Part shown: positions 54,700-63,649 of the stretch, one piece after another
Numbering within the stretch: position 1 is the stretch's first letter
Layout: each line of letters starts with the position of its first letter
Assembly (NCBI GenBank): GCA_026182355.1
Contig: JAPFBL010000538.1
Location: forward strand, 62,001-126,000
Length of the DNA: 64,000 nt
Reading direction: 5' to 3'
Source of the DNA: Hermatobates lingyangjiaoensis
Taxonomy: Eukaryota; Arthropoda; Insecta; Hemiptera; Hermatobatidae
Translations under genes and position numbers: made by a program
Notes under the pieces: generated by a model
The model's input: only the letters and a program-made list of their open reading frames with translations
Told to the model about the DNA's origin: nothing
Databases searched by the model: none

Positions 54700-54845
54700 A
54701 TTTTTTTGGGTTACTTACCGTTGCGTATACAACGTGCTTGGTCTCCCTTTTTTCTCCTGAAGACAGATTACCCGAAAATTTCAGTCTGTAACTGTGTTTC
54801 CTTACTCTTTGTGTTACTCTTCTTGAATTTTCAAATCGTGTATGC
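54700..54845 (+). mobile_element. Diverged family-B solo unit
   Basis: Contains the core 54757-54777 (CTGAAGA ... GAAA), with a base change that weakens stem II. Confidence 0.6.
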
Positions 54846-54899
54846 ATAGTTATATATTTATGAGTTGACTGTCGTCCCTCCGTCAATTCACTTTTTCTC

Positions 54900-54927
54900 C
54901 TGAGGACGACCGTCATTACGGTCGAAA
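54900..54927 (+). ncRNA. Hammerhead-like core, strong stem II
   Basis: CTGAGGA, a 5-bp stem (GACCG/CGGTC) with a 6-nt loop, and GAAA. A truncated inverted partner (GAAA side only) is at 55110-55130, across a (TA)n tract (54989-55049). Confidence 0.6.
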
Positions 54928-54984
54928 TATTGAAAAGTGAGTCTGTTGTTATGTTTCAGTCTATGTGTCACTGTTTATTTTAAG

Positions 54985-55050
<66 letters not shown>

Positions 55051-55316
55051 CAATTAAAATAAGCAGTGACACATAAACAGAAACACAACAAAGACTCACT
55101 TTTCAATATTTCGACCGTAATGCTTATTTTAATTGTTATTTGTCCTGCCGGACCGTTTTTCGTTTATCATGGTATATATATATATATATATATATCATCT
55201 TCGATGATATTCATCTTCGATGAAGACGAGGACATCGAAATATAGTAGTGAGTTCAGTGATTTCCTTTCTATGTGTTCTTTTTAAATTCTAGTATATATA
55301 TATATATATATATATA

Positions 55317-56018
55317 CAGTGATACCTCAGCTCATGAACATAATTGGTCCCAGAAAGTGTGTGTAAGGCGAAAAGTTCGTCTTCCGAACATTTATTTCCC
55401 TTAAGAAACCATTAAAATGAGAATAATCTGTTCCCAGGTCCCCATAAAACATAATTTTCTACTAAATAAGCCTTAAAACTGCACAAAAATATACCTTATT
55501 TTATGTATAATAAATATCCTATTTATTGCAATTAAAGAAATAAACTGTACTGTATAATAAAGTCCCCTAGCCAACACCCTTAGCCACACACGCACCCTTA
55601 ATAGCTTCCTTGCTCTTAAGGATGGTAGCAATGGAAGACTTAGCGTACTGGTACTGGGACGCTAAGTCAGACAAACGAACACCTCGTTTGTGTTTTTCAA
55701 TGATCTCCTTCTTCTGCTCGATCGTAATTTTCCTTAATGTCTTCTTAGGCTTAACACTAGCCTGTGGTGGGGTCTTTTTCGGTCCCATAATAGCAAAAGT
55801 ACACTCAATATGGTCCAAAATGTCTATCAAACACAAAGACTGGGACGCCGTGAGCGTGCGTCAGCTTCTCGTCGCCGCCACCGTGGCGCTGTTCGACCGC
55901 GTGGTTTGGTTCTTCCGCCTAAAACTAGTTCGTCAGTAGAGACTATATGCTCGGAAATTTAATGTTCTTGAGGCGAAAAGTTCGTGAGCTTAAGGTTTCG
56001 TCAGCGGAGGTTTTACTG
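55317..56018 (-). mobile_element. Tigger (pogo-type) element, internally deleted
   Basis: The left end CAGTGATACCTCAGCTCATG and the right end (reverse complement) CAGTAAAACCTCCGCTGACG are Tigger-type terminal inverted repeats. TA duplications flank them at 55315-55316 and 56019-56020. The 0.7-kb length leaves only the N-terminal DNA-binding coding region. It inserted into a PLE terminal unit. Confidence 0.85.
55567..55836 (-). pseudogene. Tigger transposase N-terminal DNA-binding domain
   Basis: MGPKKTPPQASVKPKKTLRK, then ITIEQKKEIIEKHKRGVRLS and DLASQYQYAKSSIATILKSK form a CENP-B-type helix-turn-helix. The frame ends after 89 codons, and the second HTH and DDE domain are deleted. Confidence 0.85.
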
Positions 56019-56020
56019 TA

Positions 56021-56187
56021 TTAGTAAAGGTAGGAAGCAGACCTTCTTTTATACAGATTGTATTAAAATCAATTGACTTGATTGCACGTACCTTTTTCTT
56101 ATCGAGTTTTTCAAATCTTCTAGCTAATTTTCTTTCTTCAAGGTTGAGTTCATGGATAATTTGAACAAAGCTACTATTAGACATCAC
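56021..56187 (-). pseudogene. PLE N-terminal fragment cut by Tigger
   Basis: MMSNSSFVQIIHELNLEERK, LARRFEKLDKKKV, FNTICIKEGLLPTFTN, and then the Tigger end. It lies downstream of the hammerhead 56256-56281. Confidence 0.7.
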
Positions 56188-56255
56188 TGTTTATTATATG
56201 TTGCAATTATTCTAAATGTAACAGATGAATTAAAGTAACCTAAATTATTGACATG

Positions 56256-56281
56256 TTTCGGTTGTCTTCAACTATCTTCAG
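56256..56281 (-). ncRNA. Hammerhead-like core
   Basis: CTGAAGA, a 4-bp stem (GTTG/CAAC) with an AAGA loop, and GAAACATG. It is similar in layout to 7564-7589. Confidence 0.6.
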
Positions 56282-56419
56282 AATGTTTGATATTGTTATC
56301 TACCAAACAGGTATGTAAACATAATAGAAAGGAAAAATTACACTACAGTTTAAGCTTGGTTACAGTATGGTTTCAAAAATTATAAAAATGATTGTGAAAA
56401 GTTAATAAAAACAAATTAT

Positions 56420-56640
56420 GATGGGTGGGTTGTTCTTTCTAGTAGTTTTAGTTGCCGTGTGTTTCCTGTGTGCTGTTGGTTTAATTTTGGTTTGTTTTCC
56501 AGAATCAGAAGTGCTTCAGTTATTTGTAGCCTACTCTGATCCTGTTCTTGTTTAAGCACTACGGTGTTTTCATAATTTATTTTTGTGTATTTGTAATTTA
56601 TTTTATTTTCGCAAGCTCGAAAAGTTGGAGATTATCGACC
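56420..56640 (-). pseudogene. PLE C-terminal tail
   Basis: INYENTVVLKQEQDQSRLQI, TEALLILENKPKLNQQHTGN and RQLKLL are the tail that follows GIY-YIG (compare 624-800). The element is truncated just upstream. Confidence 0.65.
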
Positions 56641-56718
56641 GACAATATTCAGTCGTGTACAACCAATCATCAATCAATAACTAATCGTGTTTAAAAGAAG
56701 ACTGCTACCGAAGTTCAG

Positions 56719-56720
56719 TA

Positions 56721-56768
<48 letters not shown>
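56719..56768. repeat. (TA)n microsatellite
   Basis: Bounds the left end of the next palindrome. Confidence 0.95.
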
Positions 56769-56769
<1 letters not shown>

Positions 56770-57761
56770 GAGTTCGAGATTAACAAAGAGCAACACACAA
56801 AGTAGGGAAACACACTTACAGACTCAAATTTTCGGGTAATCCGTCTTCAGGAGAAAAGAGAATGGGAGACCAAGCACGTTGTAGGCGCAACGGCAAGTAA
56901 CCAACCCGGCAACCGCCAGTGCTGTCAACCGTACCCGGTCTTAAAGTATAAAATTAGGAGAAGATATAAACAGAAGCTCAGATAAGCAGTACTGGTTGGG
57001 TAAAACTATAAGTAGGTGAAAAATAATAAACAATATAAGATAAAAACAAACTATAAGAAACAAAAATAATGATAGAGAAAAGAAGAAAAAATAAATAAAT
57101 AAAAATAAATACAATACAAAAAACTTGCATTGGTTGTTTTAGTAAATAAAAGATAGAGACTGAATAAAAGGGTAAGTATGGGAAACTAGTTAAGAATAAG
57201 AATTTAGAAAAATAAAATAGGATAAAACAAACTAGTAGTAAGTATATCTGTATATCTTGTATATCTATTTTGTCTTCTTCACTTACTTACTACTAGTTTG
57301 TTTTATCCTATTTTATTTTTCTAAATTCTTATTCTTAACTAGTTTCCCATACTTACCCTTTTATTCAGTCTCTATCTTTTATTTACTAAAACAACCAATG
57401 CAAGTTTTTTGTATTGTATTTATTTTTATTTATTTATTTTTTCTTCTTTTCTCTATCATTATTTTTGTTTCTTATAGTTTGTTTTTATCTTATATTGTTT
57501 ATTATTTTTCACCTACTTATAGTTTTACCCAACCAGTACTGCTTATCTGAGCTTCTGTTTATATCTTCTCCTAATTTTATACTTTAAGACCGGGTACGGT
57601 TGACAGCACTGGCGGTTGCCGGGTTGGTTACTTGCCGTTGCGCCTACAACGTGCTTGGTCTCCCATTCTCTTTTCTCCTGAAGACGGATTACCCGAAAAT
57701 TTGAGTCTGTAAGTGTGTTTCCCTACTTTGTGTGTTGCTCTTTGTTAATCTCGAACTCGTA
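56769..57761. repeat. Family-B PLE palindrome, 475-bp arms
   Basis: Left arm 56769-57244 and right arm about 57275-57761 are near-identical inverted copies with almost no spacer. Cores are at 56830-56850 (minus) and 57678-57698 (+). It is the simplified version of 14543-16757 without the GIY-YIG gene. In asp intron 6. Confidence 0.85.
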
Positions 57762-57796
57762 TTGTGTCCAGTTTGGATCGTATTTCGTTTTATCAG

Positions 57797-57848
<52 letters not shown>

Positions 57849-57886
57849 AATAAATTGTTCTTTACCTCTTCTATTCTATTGTATGT

Positions 57887-58216
57887 TTTGTTATTGAGGG
57901 CTAGGTCATATAAAAGAAAATAAACTCTTTCCTAAGCCAACGTTTCGATATATACATCATCTTCAGGGCTAAAATTAGAGTAAGAACTATAATACATTTA
58001 CCAAAACAATCTAATAATAATTTCGTTAATAATTATTAAACAATGGTCTCCATAATTTGTGTTAGTTCTCTATGTGAGTTGTAGATTGTTTTGGTAAATG
58101 TATTATAGTTCTTACTCTAATTTTAGCCCTGAAGATGATGTACAAATACATCGAAACGTTGGCCTAGGAAGGAGTTTATTTTCTTTTATATGACCTAGCC
58201 CTCAATAACAAAACAT
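57887..58216. repeat. PLE palindrome with paired hammerhead-like cores
   Basis: Arms of about 120 bp. Cores are at 57943-57966 (minus) and 58129-58156 (+). The + core has CTGAAGA, a GATGT/ACATC stem and GAAACGTTGG. The minus core has a deletion in the loop. Confidence 0.8.
58129..58156 (+). ncRNA. Hammerhead-like core
   Basis: CTGAAGA, 5-bp stem II, GAAACG. Both boxes intact. Confidence 0.65.
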
Positions 58217-58248
58217 AATATATATTAGTGTATTTGGGGAGCAGGCCT

Positions 58249-58405
58249 TCATCTATCATCTATACAAGTTTTGTTAAAACCTATGCCTATTTCTAATTTC
58301 ACACTTTTTCGGGTTAATTTTTCCCATCTTCTTACCTCTGGCTTCCGAGAGTTCGGGACTAGATATATCAATTCTCCAAAATTTTTATTTTTGTACACCA
58401 ACATG
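58249..58405 (-). pseudogene. PLE N-terminal fragment
   Basis: LVYKNKNFGELIYLVPNSRK and GIGFNKTCIDDR end near the AT tract at 58215. It follows a hammerhead-like core at 58406-58432 whose box 1 is CTTGAAAA. Confidence 0.65.
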
Positions 58406-58637
58406 TTTCGGTCCACATCGACCATTTTCAAGGTTATTTTTACACAATTAAATTATACACACTATATTGCAATAAAAACATAACATTGATACTAATCTAC
58501 TAAAATACATTACTAAATAATTGTAATAAATTACTAAACTAAACAATGATAGAAAAATAAACACACGAGGTTAACAGTTATAATAGGTGGAAGGTTGTAG
58601 AAAGGTATCCTCAGGGTGAGGTTTCCCAAGATTCTGG

Positions 58638-59126
58638 TTACCTTCCTACAGCCGTTTGTGTCTGGGAAGGTATTGGATTGTCTTCATTCACTCTGAGTGA
58701 CTGGTTTTTCTTCAGATTGCCGTCGAACAGCTTCAAAATTCTAGCGAATCCACCACCCTGGCTGTTAATGGTAGGTTGATTTTGTAGGATGAAAATGGCC
58801 TCCAAAATTTGCAGCCTGGTATGGTCATATTCTTGTTGCAAAATCGTGGTGTTGTCGGTTAGCATTTCCCTCGTTAATTGTAATCCATGTGCTTTTGCGA
58901 CATGCTCCTTAGGTCCTCCAGAGGCAAGATGCATTGTAAGCCTTCTAGAAAGCGTGGTTGTGGTAGAACCCACGTATTTTGAGGGTAAGGACTCGCAGTT
59001 CCCTAGTTTGCAGTTGAACTCATAAATAACGTTGGTTTTCTGGAGGGGTGCTTTCTTATGTGGGTTATTATTAATAACCATTCCTGATGTGGCAAGCTTA
59101 GTATAGTAACTTTGAACAGGAAGCAC
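58638..59126 (-). pseudogene. PLE GIY-YIG C-terminal fragment
   Basis: EFNCKLGNCESLPSKYVGST, TTLSRRLTMHLASGGPKEH and LQILEAIFILQNQPTINSQG. The C-x4-C pair, YVG core and R-x2-H helix are intact. It is 5'-truncated at 59126 and joined there to an inverted copy of the same family. Confidence 0.8.
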
Positions 59127-59623
59127 AAAGGCTAAGGGAAGTACTTATCAACAATGGATACAGTAACGGGCACTTTGACTCCATCCTAAAAGGTTGCCTC
59201 AATAAACTACATGGCACTAAACCTTCCCAGACACAAACGGCTGTAGGAAGGTAACCAGAATCTTGGGAAACCTCAACCTGCGGATACCTTTCTACAACCT
59301 TCCACCTATTATGACTGTTAACCTCGTGTGTTTATTTTGCTATCATTGTTTAGTTTAGTAATTTATTACAATTATTTAGTAATGTATTTTAGTAGATTAG
59401 TATCAATGTTATGTTTTTATTGTTATGAAGTGTGTATAATTTAATTGTGTAAAAATAACCTTGAAAATGGTCGATGTGAACCGAAACATGTTGGTGTACA
59501 AAAAAAAAAAATTGGAGAATTGATATATCTAGTCCCGAACTCTCGGAAGCCAGAGGTAAGAAGATAGGAAAAATTAACCCGAAAAAGTGTGAAATTAGAA
59601 ATAGGCATAGGTTTATGTGAAAT

Positions 59624-59625
<2 letters not shown>
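59127..59625 (+). pseudogene. Internally deleted PLE copy, inverted partner
   Basis: The + strand reads LREVLINNGYSNGHFDSILK and then skips to PSQTQTAVGR, the last codons of the minus copy, so the GIY-YIG domain is deleted. The 3' UTR, a hammerhead-like core at about 59459-59485 and a frameshifted N-terminal fragment follow, up to (TA)n (59630-59671). Confidence 0.7.
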
Positions 59626-59675
<50 letters not shown>

Positions 59676-59689
59676 TTTTTTTAGTTGGA

Positions 59690-59930
59690 AATACGATCCA
59701 AAACGGACAAATATAGTTCAATATAAACAAAGAAACATAGAGAAATCAAAAGAACACACTTACAGTCTCTAATTTTCGGTTTGAACCGTCTTCAGGAGAG
59801 ATAAGAGAGGGAAACCAAGCGCACTGGTTCAAAGACGGTTGGGTCTGAAGACGGTTCAAACCGAAAATTAGAGACTGTAAGTGTGTTCTTTTGATTTCTC
59901 TATGTTTCTTTGTTTATATTGAACTATATA

Positions 59931-59935
<5 letters not shown>
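59690..59935. repeat. PLE palindrome with paired hammerhead-like cores
   Basis: Arms of about 100 bp, cores at 59774-59795 (minus) and 59845-59866 (+): CTGAAGA, GGTT/AACC stem, GAAA. The outer sequence matches 1-57. Confidence 0.8.
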
Positions 59936-59965
<30 letters not shown>

Positions 59966-60127
59966 GCCAGAATAATGTGATTCCCCACATTCCCCACTTC
60001 ATTCCCCACCAGTTGAAAGTTATCAACTGTAATGTTTAATTTATCAATTGTACTAGTTTTATTTTATTTGTAATAGTTAATTATGGTAATAACATTTTTT
60101 CCTGATGGTGATTTATAGCACCTAAAC

Positions 60128-60316
60128 ATGTCGAAGAATATATTCAATAACAAGAAATATGGAGAGTTAATTCATGACCTAAGATACCCGGATTTAAAAA
60201 AGAGTTTTAGAAAATTAGAAACATTTTGTGACAAATTAAATAATGTGAAATCGAACATTCATTTTTTGAATGTATGTATCCAAGAAGGACTGCTCCCAGC
60301 GTTTACGAAGATATAC
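60128..60316 (+). pseudogene. PLE N-terminal fragment
   Basis: MSKNIFNNKKYGELIHDLRY, FRKLETFCDKL and FLNVCIQEGLLPAFTKIY run into (CA)/(TA)n. It is the longest clean N-terminal fragment, starting with its own ATG. No hammerhead is recognised just upstream. Confidence 0.65.
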
Positions 60317-60424
60317 ACACACACATATATATATATATACAATTAAAAGAAACGGTCCAGCGGACTTTTTTAAATAAAATAAATTCAAAACGAAGGAAAC
60401 ACACAGACATAACTCACATCGATA

Positions 60425-60446
60425 TTTCGACCATCGTCGTCATCAG
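60425..60446 (-). ncRNA. Hammerhead-like core
   Basis: CTGATGA, a 3-bp GAC/GTC stem and GAAA on the minus strand. The boxes are intact and the stem is short. Confidence 0.5.
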
Positions 60447-60489
60447 GAGGTGTGAAGAGCGAAGAGTCCCGCAGGAAGGCAGGGCGGCG

Positions 60490-60710
60490 ACCTGCATTGG
60501 GCTCTACATTGGGAGTCCTAAATTTTGCCTCACACAAGTGTATTCGAGTTAGGGATCTTTAACGAGTACCTGACATCGTAGAGGCTCGGGACCGATTGCT
60601 TAACATCCGTTTTTTCTTTTATATATATATATATATATATATTTTTAAACCAATCCCCTGTCGGGTGATTACATCAACCGTTTACGGGCTTTTTGTTTCA
60701 TCGGTGATAT
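60490..60710 (-). mobile_element. SINE copy split by (TA)n
   Basis: 60500-60610 matches the SINE body, and 60645-60700 matches its 3' tail (GTCGGGTGATTACATCA), with a (TA)n tract between. The same order occurs at 63120-63290. Confidence 0.6.
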
Positions 60711-60756
60711 ATATATATATATAAAGATTTCACATAAACATGTGAAATAACAATCA

Positions 60757-60917
60757 ATGATCAAACCACAATAAGAAATGGGAAAACAAGACTAAGATCT
60801 TTCAACCGTAACAAGCGGTCTTCGTCAGAGTTGGGTTTTTGACTCTGACGAAGACCACTTGTTATGGTTGAAAGATCTTAGTCTTGTTTTCCCATTTCCT
60901 TATTGTGGTTTGATCAT
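60757..60917. repeat. Family-D PLE palindrome with compensatory change
   Basis: Cores 60800-60828 (minus, ACCG/CGGT) and 60845-60873 (+, ACCA/TGGT). The loop is only about 16 nt between cores. In asp intron 6. Confidence 0.75.
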
Positions 60918-61124
60918 ATATGCCATTACTGTCGAAATATTGATAAGTAAGTTTTTGTTATGTTTTAGTCTATGTGTCACTGTTTATTTTAAGTGTTATC
61001 TGTCCTGCCGGACTGTTTTTTGTTTATCATGGTATATATATATATATATACATATATGGACATTTGAATAAATTATATATTTGAGTTTTGATGATGGCAG
61101 GTTTTTTTTGTTTTCCTCTTACAG

Positions 61125-61282
61125 GTTTCACTCTGTGGAAGATAAACTGTCAAGGTTAAGAAAAGCAGCTAAACTACTTCTACTTACTCCTGAAATCGTT
61201 CAAGTCAATTCCTGGATAAATGGACAAATTAGTAAAAAATTCATTGAAGCCAAAGCAGAAGTAAACTTCTATAAAAACCAAA
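61125..61282 (+). CDS. asp: asp/ASPM coding exon 7
   Basis: Acceptor CTCTTACAG at 61124 and donor GTAATC at 61283; 158 nt, phase 2 to 1. It encodes FHSVEDKLSRLRKAAKLLLL, TPEIVQVNSWINGQISKKF and VNFYKNQ. It aligns with the ASPM segment 'R.RLNRLRRAACRLF.S......I..LE..IE', including LxRLRxAA. The donor was chosen over GTAAAC at 61261 because only it gives the phase needed by exon 8. Confidence 0.85.
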
Positions 61283-61374
61283 GTAATCATTGCATTCTAC
61301 CTTATTTTTTGTTCATTGTAGGGTAAAAATCTAATGAAATGGTCTCCACATATAAAAATTTTAATGATATAAAC

Positions 61375-61412
61375 AACGCGTTTCGAACTACGTGTTCGAA
61401 ACGCGTTGTTTA
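61375..61412. repeat. Short palindrome, hammerhead remnant
   Basis: ACAACGCGTTTCGAAC and its complement around a short spacer. The sequence corresponds to the GAAA side of the core at 38778-38804. Confidence 0.6.
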
Positions 61413-61564
61413 TATTGTATTGTATTATTGAATCATGTATTGTGATATTCTTTTTTTCTTTTTTTACTACTATGTCATTATGTTTCGGCTATACCTTTTG
61501 GTCTACAATACTTGACAAACATTTTGGTTGTATTTTTTGTGATCTACATTACTTTATATACAGA

Positions 61565-61745
61565 TTCTGGTATACCATATGATCTAAATTAGTTATATGC
61601 ATGTTTCTGGTATACCATGTGATCTAAATTAGTTATATGCATGTTTCTGGTATACCATGTGATCTAAATTAGTTATATGAATGTATCTGGTATACCATGT
61701 GATCTAAATTAGTTATACGCATGTTTCTGGTATACCTTGTGGTCT
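61565..61745. repeat. 40-bp minisatellite, about 4.5 copies
   Basis: Unit TCTGGTATACCATGTGATCT plus AAATTAGTTATATGCATGTT, in asp intron 7. Confidence 0.95.
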
Positions 61746-62065
61746 AAAAATAGAGGTTTGTGCGGGGGATGAGTAGAGGTAATTTTTTCAAAATTACTTG
61801 AACCAAAAGGGGCGTTATGGAGCACTTTAAGTTTCCAGAAAATGTTTTTTCGACGCTAAAGGGCTCATTAAAAAATATTTTTTTTTTAAATTTAATGGAA
61901 ATATTTTAGGAGACAAAAGTCATTATGATGTTAGCCTGTTTGATATTATATTATTTAAAACTTAAAGCAAAGTTGACTGTGGGCCACTCCAGATTTGGAT
62001 ATTTTTTTACTTATAGTAAATTTGAGTTCAGACCACTCCAGATTTTTTTTTTGTTACTAACTTTG

Positions 62066-62465
62066 CCTGTCATGGACGCCCTCCTCCGCGATGTCACCTA
62101 TGCCGCATTGGCCCCTAGGTTTGACACCCGCCTTTGCGATGTCCACCTTAGGCACATTGGCCTCTAGGTTTGACACCCGCCTTTGCGATGTCCACCTTAG
62201 GCACATTGGCCTCTAGATTTGACGCCCGCCTTTGCAATGTCCACCTTAGGCACATTGGTCTCTAGATTTGACACCCACCTTTGCGATGTCACCTACGCCG
62301 CATTGGCCTCTAGGTTTGACACCCGCCTTTGCAATGTCCACCTTAGGCACATTGGCCTCTAGGTTTGACACCCGCCTTTGCGATGTCCACCTTAGGTACA
62401 TTGGCCTCTAGGTTTGACGCCCGCCTTTGCGATGTCCACCTTAGGCACATTGGCTTCTAACTTTT
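62066..62465. repeat. 49-bp GC-richer minisatellite, about 8 copies
   Basis: The unit contains TTTGACACCCGCCTTTGCGA and TGTCCACCTTAGGCACATTG. It is richer in GC than its surroundings. In asp intron 7, ending about 110 bp before exon 8. Confidence 0.95.
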
Positions 62466-62576
62466 GGGTCAACAGGTATTCAAACTCATACAGTATATTT
62501 GTTCTTTATCTTTTACTAAAACCAAACTATACTTTAAATTTCTCTAGTGTCTGACACTATATTTTTTTTTTTTTAG

Positions 62577-62794
62577 CTAACAGAAAAACGCTGATGTCCA
62601 TGCTGTTGAGATACAATCCACTTTGGCTGAGGATTTCGTTAGAGGCTGTCTTTAATACAACTCTAAATTTAATGAGCTTTAAAGATATTAAAGGAATCAT
62701 GCACTTCATGGAAACTAATTTTGTTTCCAATGAAACAGTAGTACGAAAAGTGTCACATATTAAGAACTACACAATCAAGATGGAAAAGCTGAGG
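62577..62794 (+). CDS. asp: asp/ASPM coding exon 8
   Basis: Acceptor TTTTTTTTAG at 62576 and donor GTATTC at 62795; 218 nt, phase 1 to 0. It encodes NRKTLMSMLLRYNPLWLRIS, LEAVFNTTLNL and later FVSNETVV. LLxYNPLWLRIxLE is a near-invariant ASPM motif at the start of the CH region, which makes this exon diagnostic. The last third (after about codon 50) is shorter and more divergent than in vertebrates. Downstream exons lie outside the window. Confidence 0.9.
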
Positions 62795-62999
62795 GTATTC
62801 AAAATTCATAGTTTTTACTTTAGTTTTTAGTTTCCAGCTTATATTAGCCATCATCAGGTAAAAAGAAAAACAAATTATAGTATACTAAGAAGGTTCAAAG
62901 AATGACTGGTAGTGGAAATTGAAAATATGCCGAAGGCAGGGGGTAGGAGATCGGCTGTCGGCAAGCAGGGTCAGGGTACTGACCGCTCCTCAACTTCCT

Positions 63000-63297
63000 T
63001 TGTATTATTTCTTTTTTTTTTTTTTATTGTTTAAACCGATCTCCTAGCGTGTGGTAACGTCTCCGTTTACCGGCTTTTTGTTTGATCCGTGATTCTACAG
63101 ATTCTACATTGGGAGTCCTAAATTTTGCCTAACACAAGTGCATTTCGAGTAAGAGATCTTTAACGAGTACCTGACATCGTACAGGCTCGGGACCGACGGC
63201 TTAAAGTCCGTTTTTTCTTTTATATATATATTTGTTTAAACCAATCCCCTGTCGGGTGATTACATCAGCCGTTTACGGGCTTTTTGTTTTCATTTTG

Positions 63298-63300
<3 letters not shown>
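63000..63300 (-). mobile_element. SINE copy
   Basis: The best body copy of the family (63030-63210), with its 3' tail repeated at 63235-63290 after a short AT tract. The tRNA-like head is missing. Confidence 0.65.

Positions 63301-63340
<40 letters not shown>
63301..63340. repeat. (TA)n microsatellite
   Basis: About 18 TA units. Confidence 0.95.
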
Positions 63341-63342
<2 letters not shown>

Positions 63343-63344
63343 CT

Positions 63345-63446
63345 TTAACACAGAGAAAAGAACACAGAAAGACACTACAGAACTCACTTCGAAATATCGA
63401 AGTGAGTTCTGTAGTGTCTTTCTGTGTTCTTTTCTCTGTGTTAAAG
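63345..63446. repeat. Perfect palindrome of about 50-bp arms
   Basis: TTTAACACAGAGAAAAGAAC and its mirror, with CTTCGAAATATCGAAG at the axis. It has the layout of the PLE units, but only a GAAA remnant remains of the ribozyme. Confidence 0.8.
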
Positions 63447-63483
63447 TGTTTATTGTCCACACTTACCTTTATATATATATATA

Positions 63484-63585
63484 TTGGTGTACTTAGAGAG
63501 CAGGCCTTCTTTTAAACATATTTCATTAAATTGCTTGCCTATCTTTATCCTCTCGTATTTCCTCGATACTTTTTCCAATATACTT
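63484..63585 (-). pseudogene. PLE N-terminal fragment
   Basis: LEKVSRKYERIKIGKQFNEI, CLKEGLLSKYTNIY, then (TA)n. It is 5'-truncated next to a copied piece of asp exon 8. Confidence 0.65.
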
Positions 63586-63598
63586 TTTCCATTTTGAT

Positions 63599-63649
63599 AC
63601 AATCAAGATGGAAAAGCTGAGATATTCAAAATTCGTAGTTTTTACTTTA
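63599..63649 (+). pseudogene. Duplicated 3' end of asp exon 8 with lost donor
   Basis: A 51-nt copy of 62771-62822, covering 24 nt of exon 8 and 28 nt of intron. A one-base deletion and a G-to-A change turn the donor GAGGGTATTC into GAGATATTC, so it cannot splice in the same way. Confidence 0.85.

Noticed and set aside
55610..55939. 109-codon + strand frame in the Tigger element
   Set aside because: Antisense of the transposase fragment and its terminal repeat.
61261..61266. Alternative donor GTAAAC in asp exon 7
   Set aside because: It leaves phase 0, which does not match the phase-1 acceptor of exon 8, and would remove residues that align with other ASPM proteins.
283..63496. Many short ORFs with (YI)n stretches
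   Set aside because: They are translations of (TA)n microsatellites.
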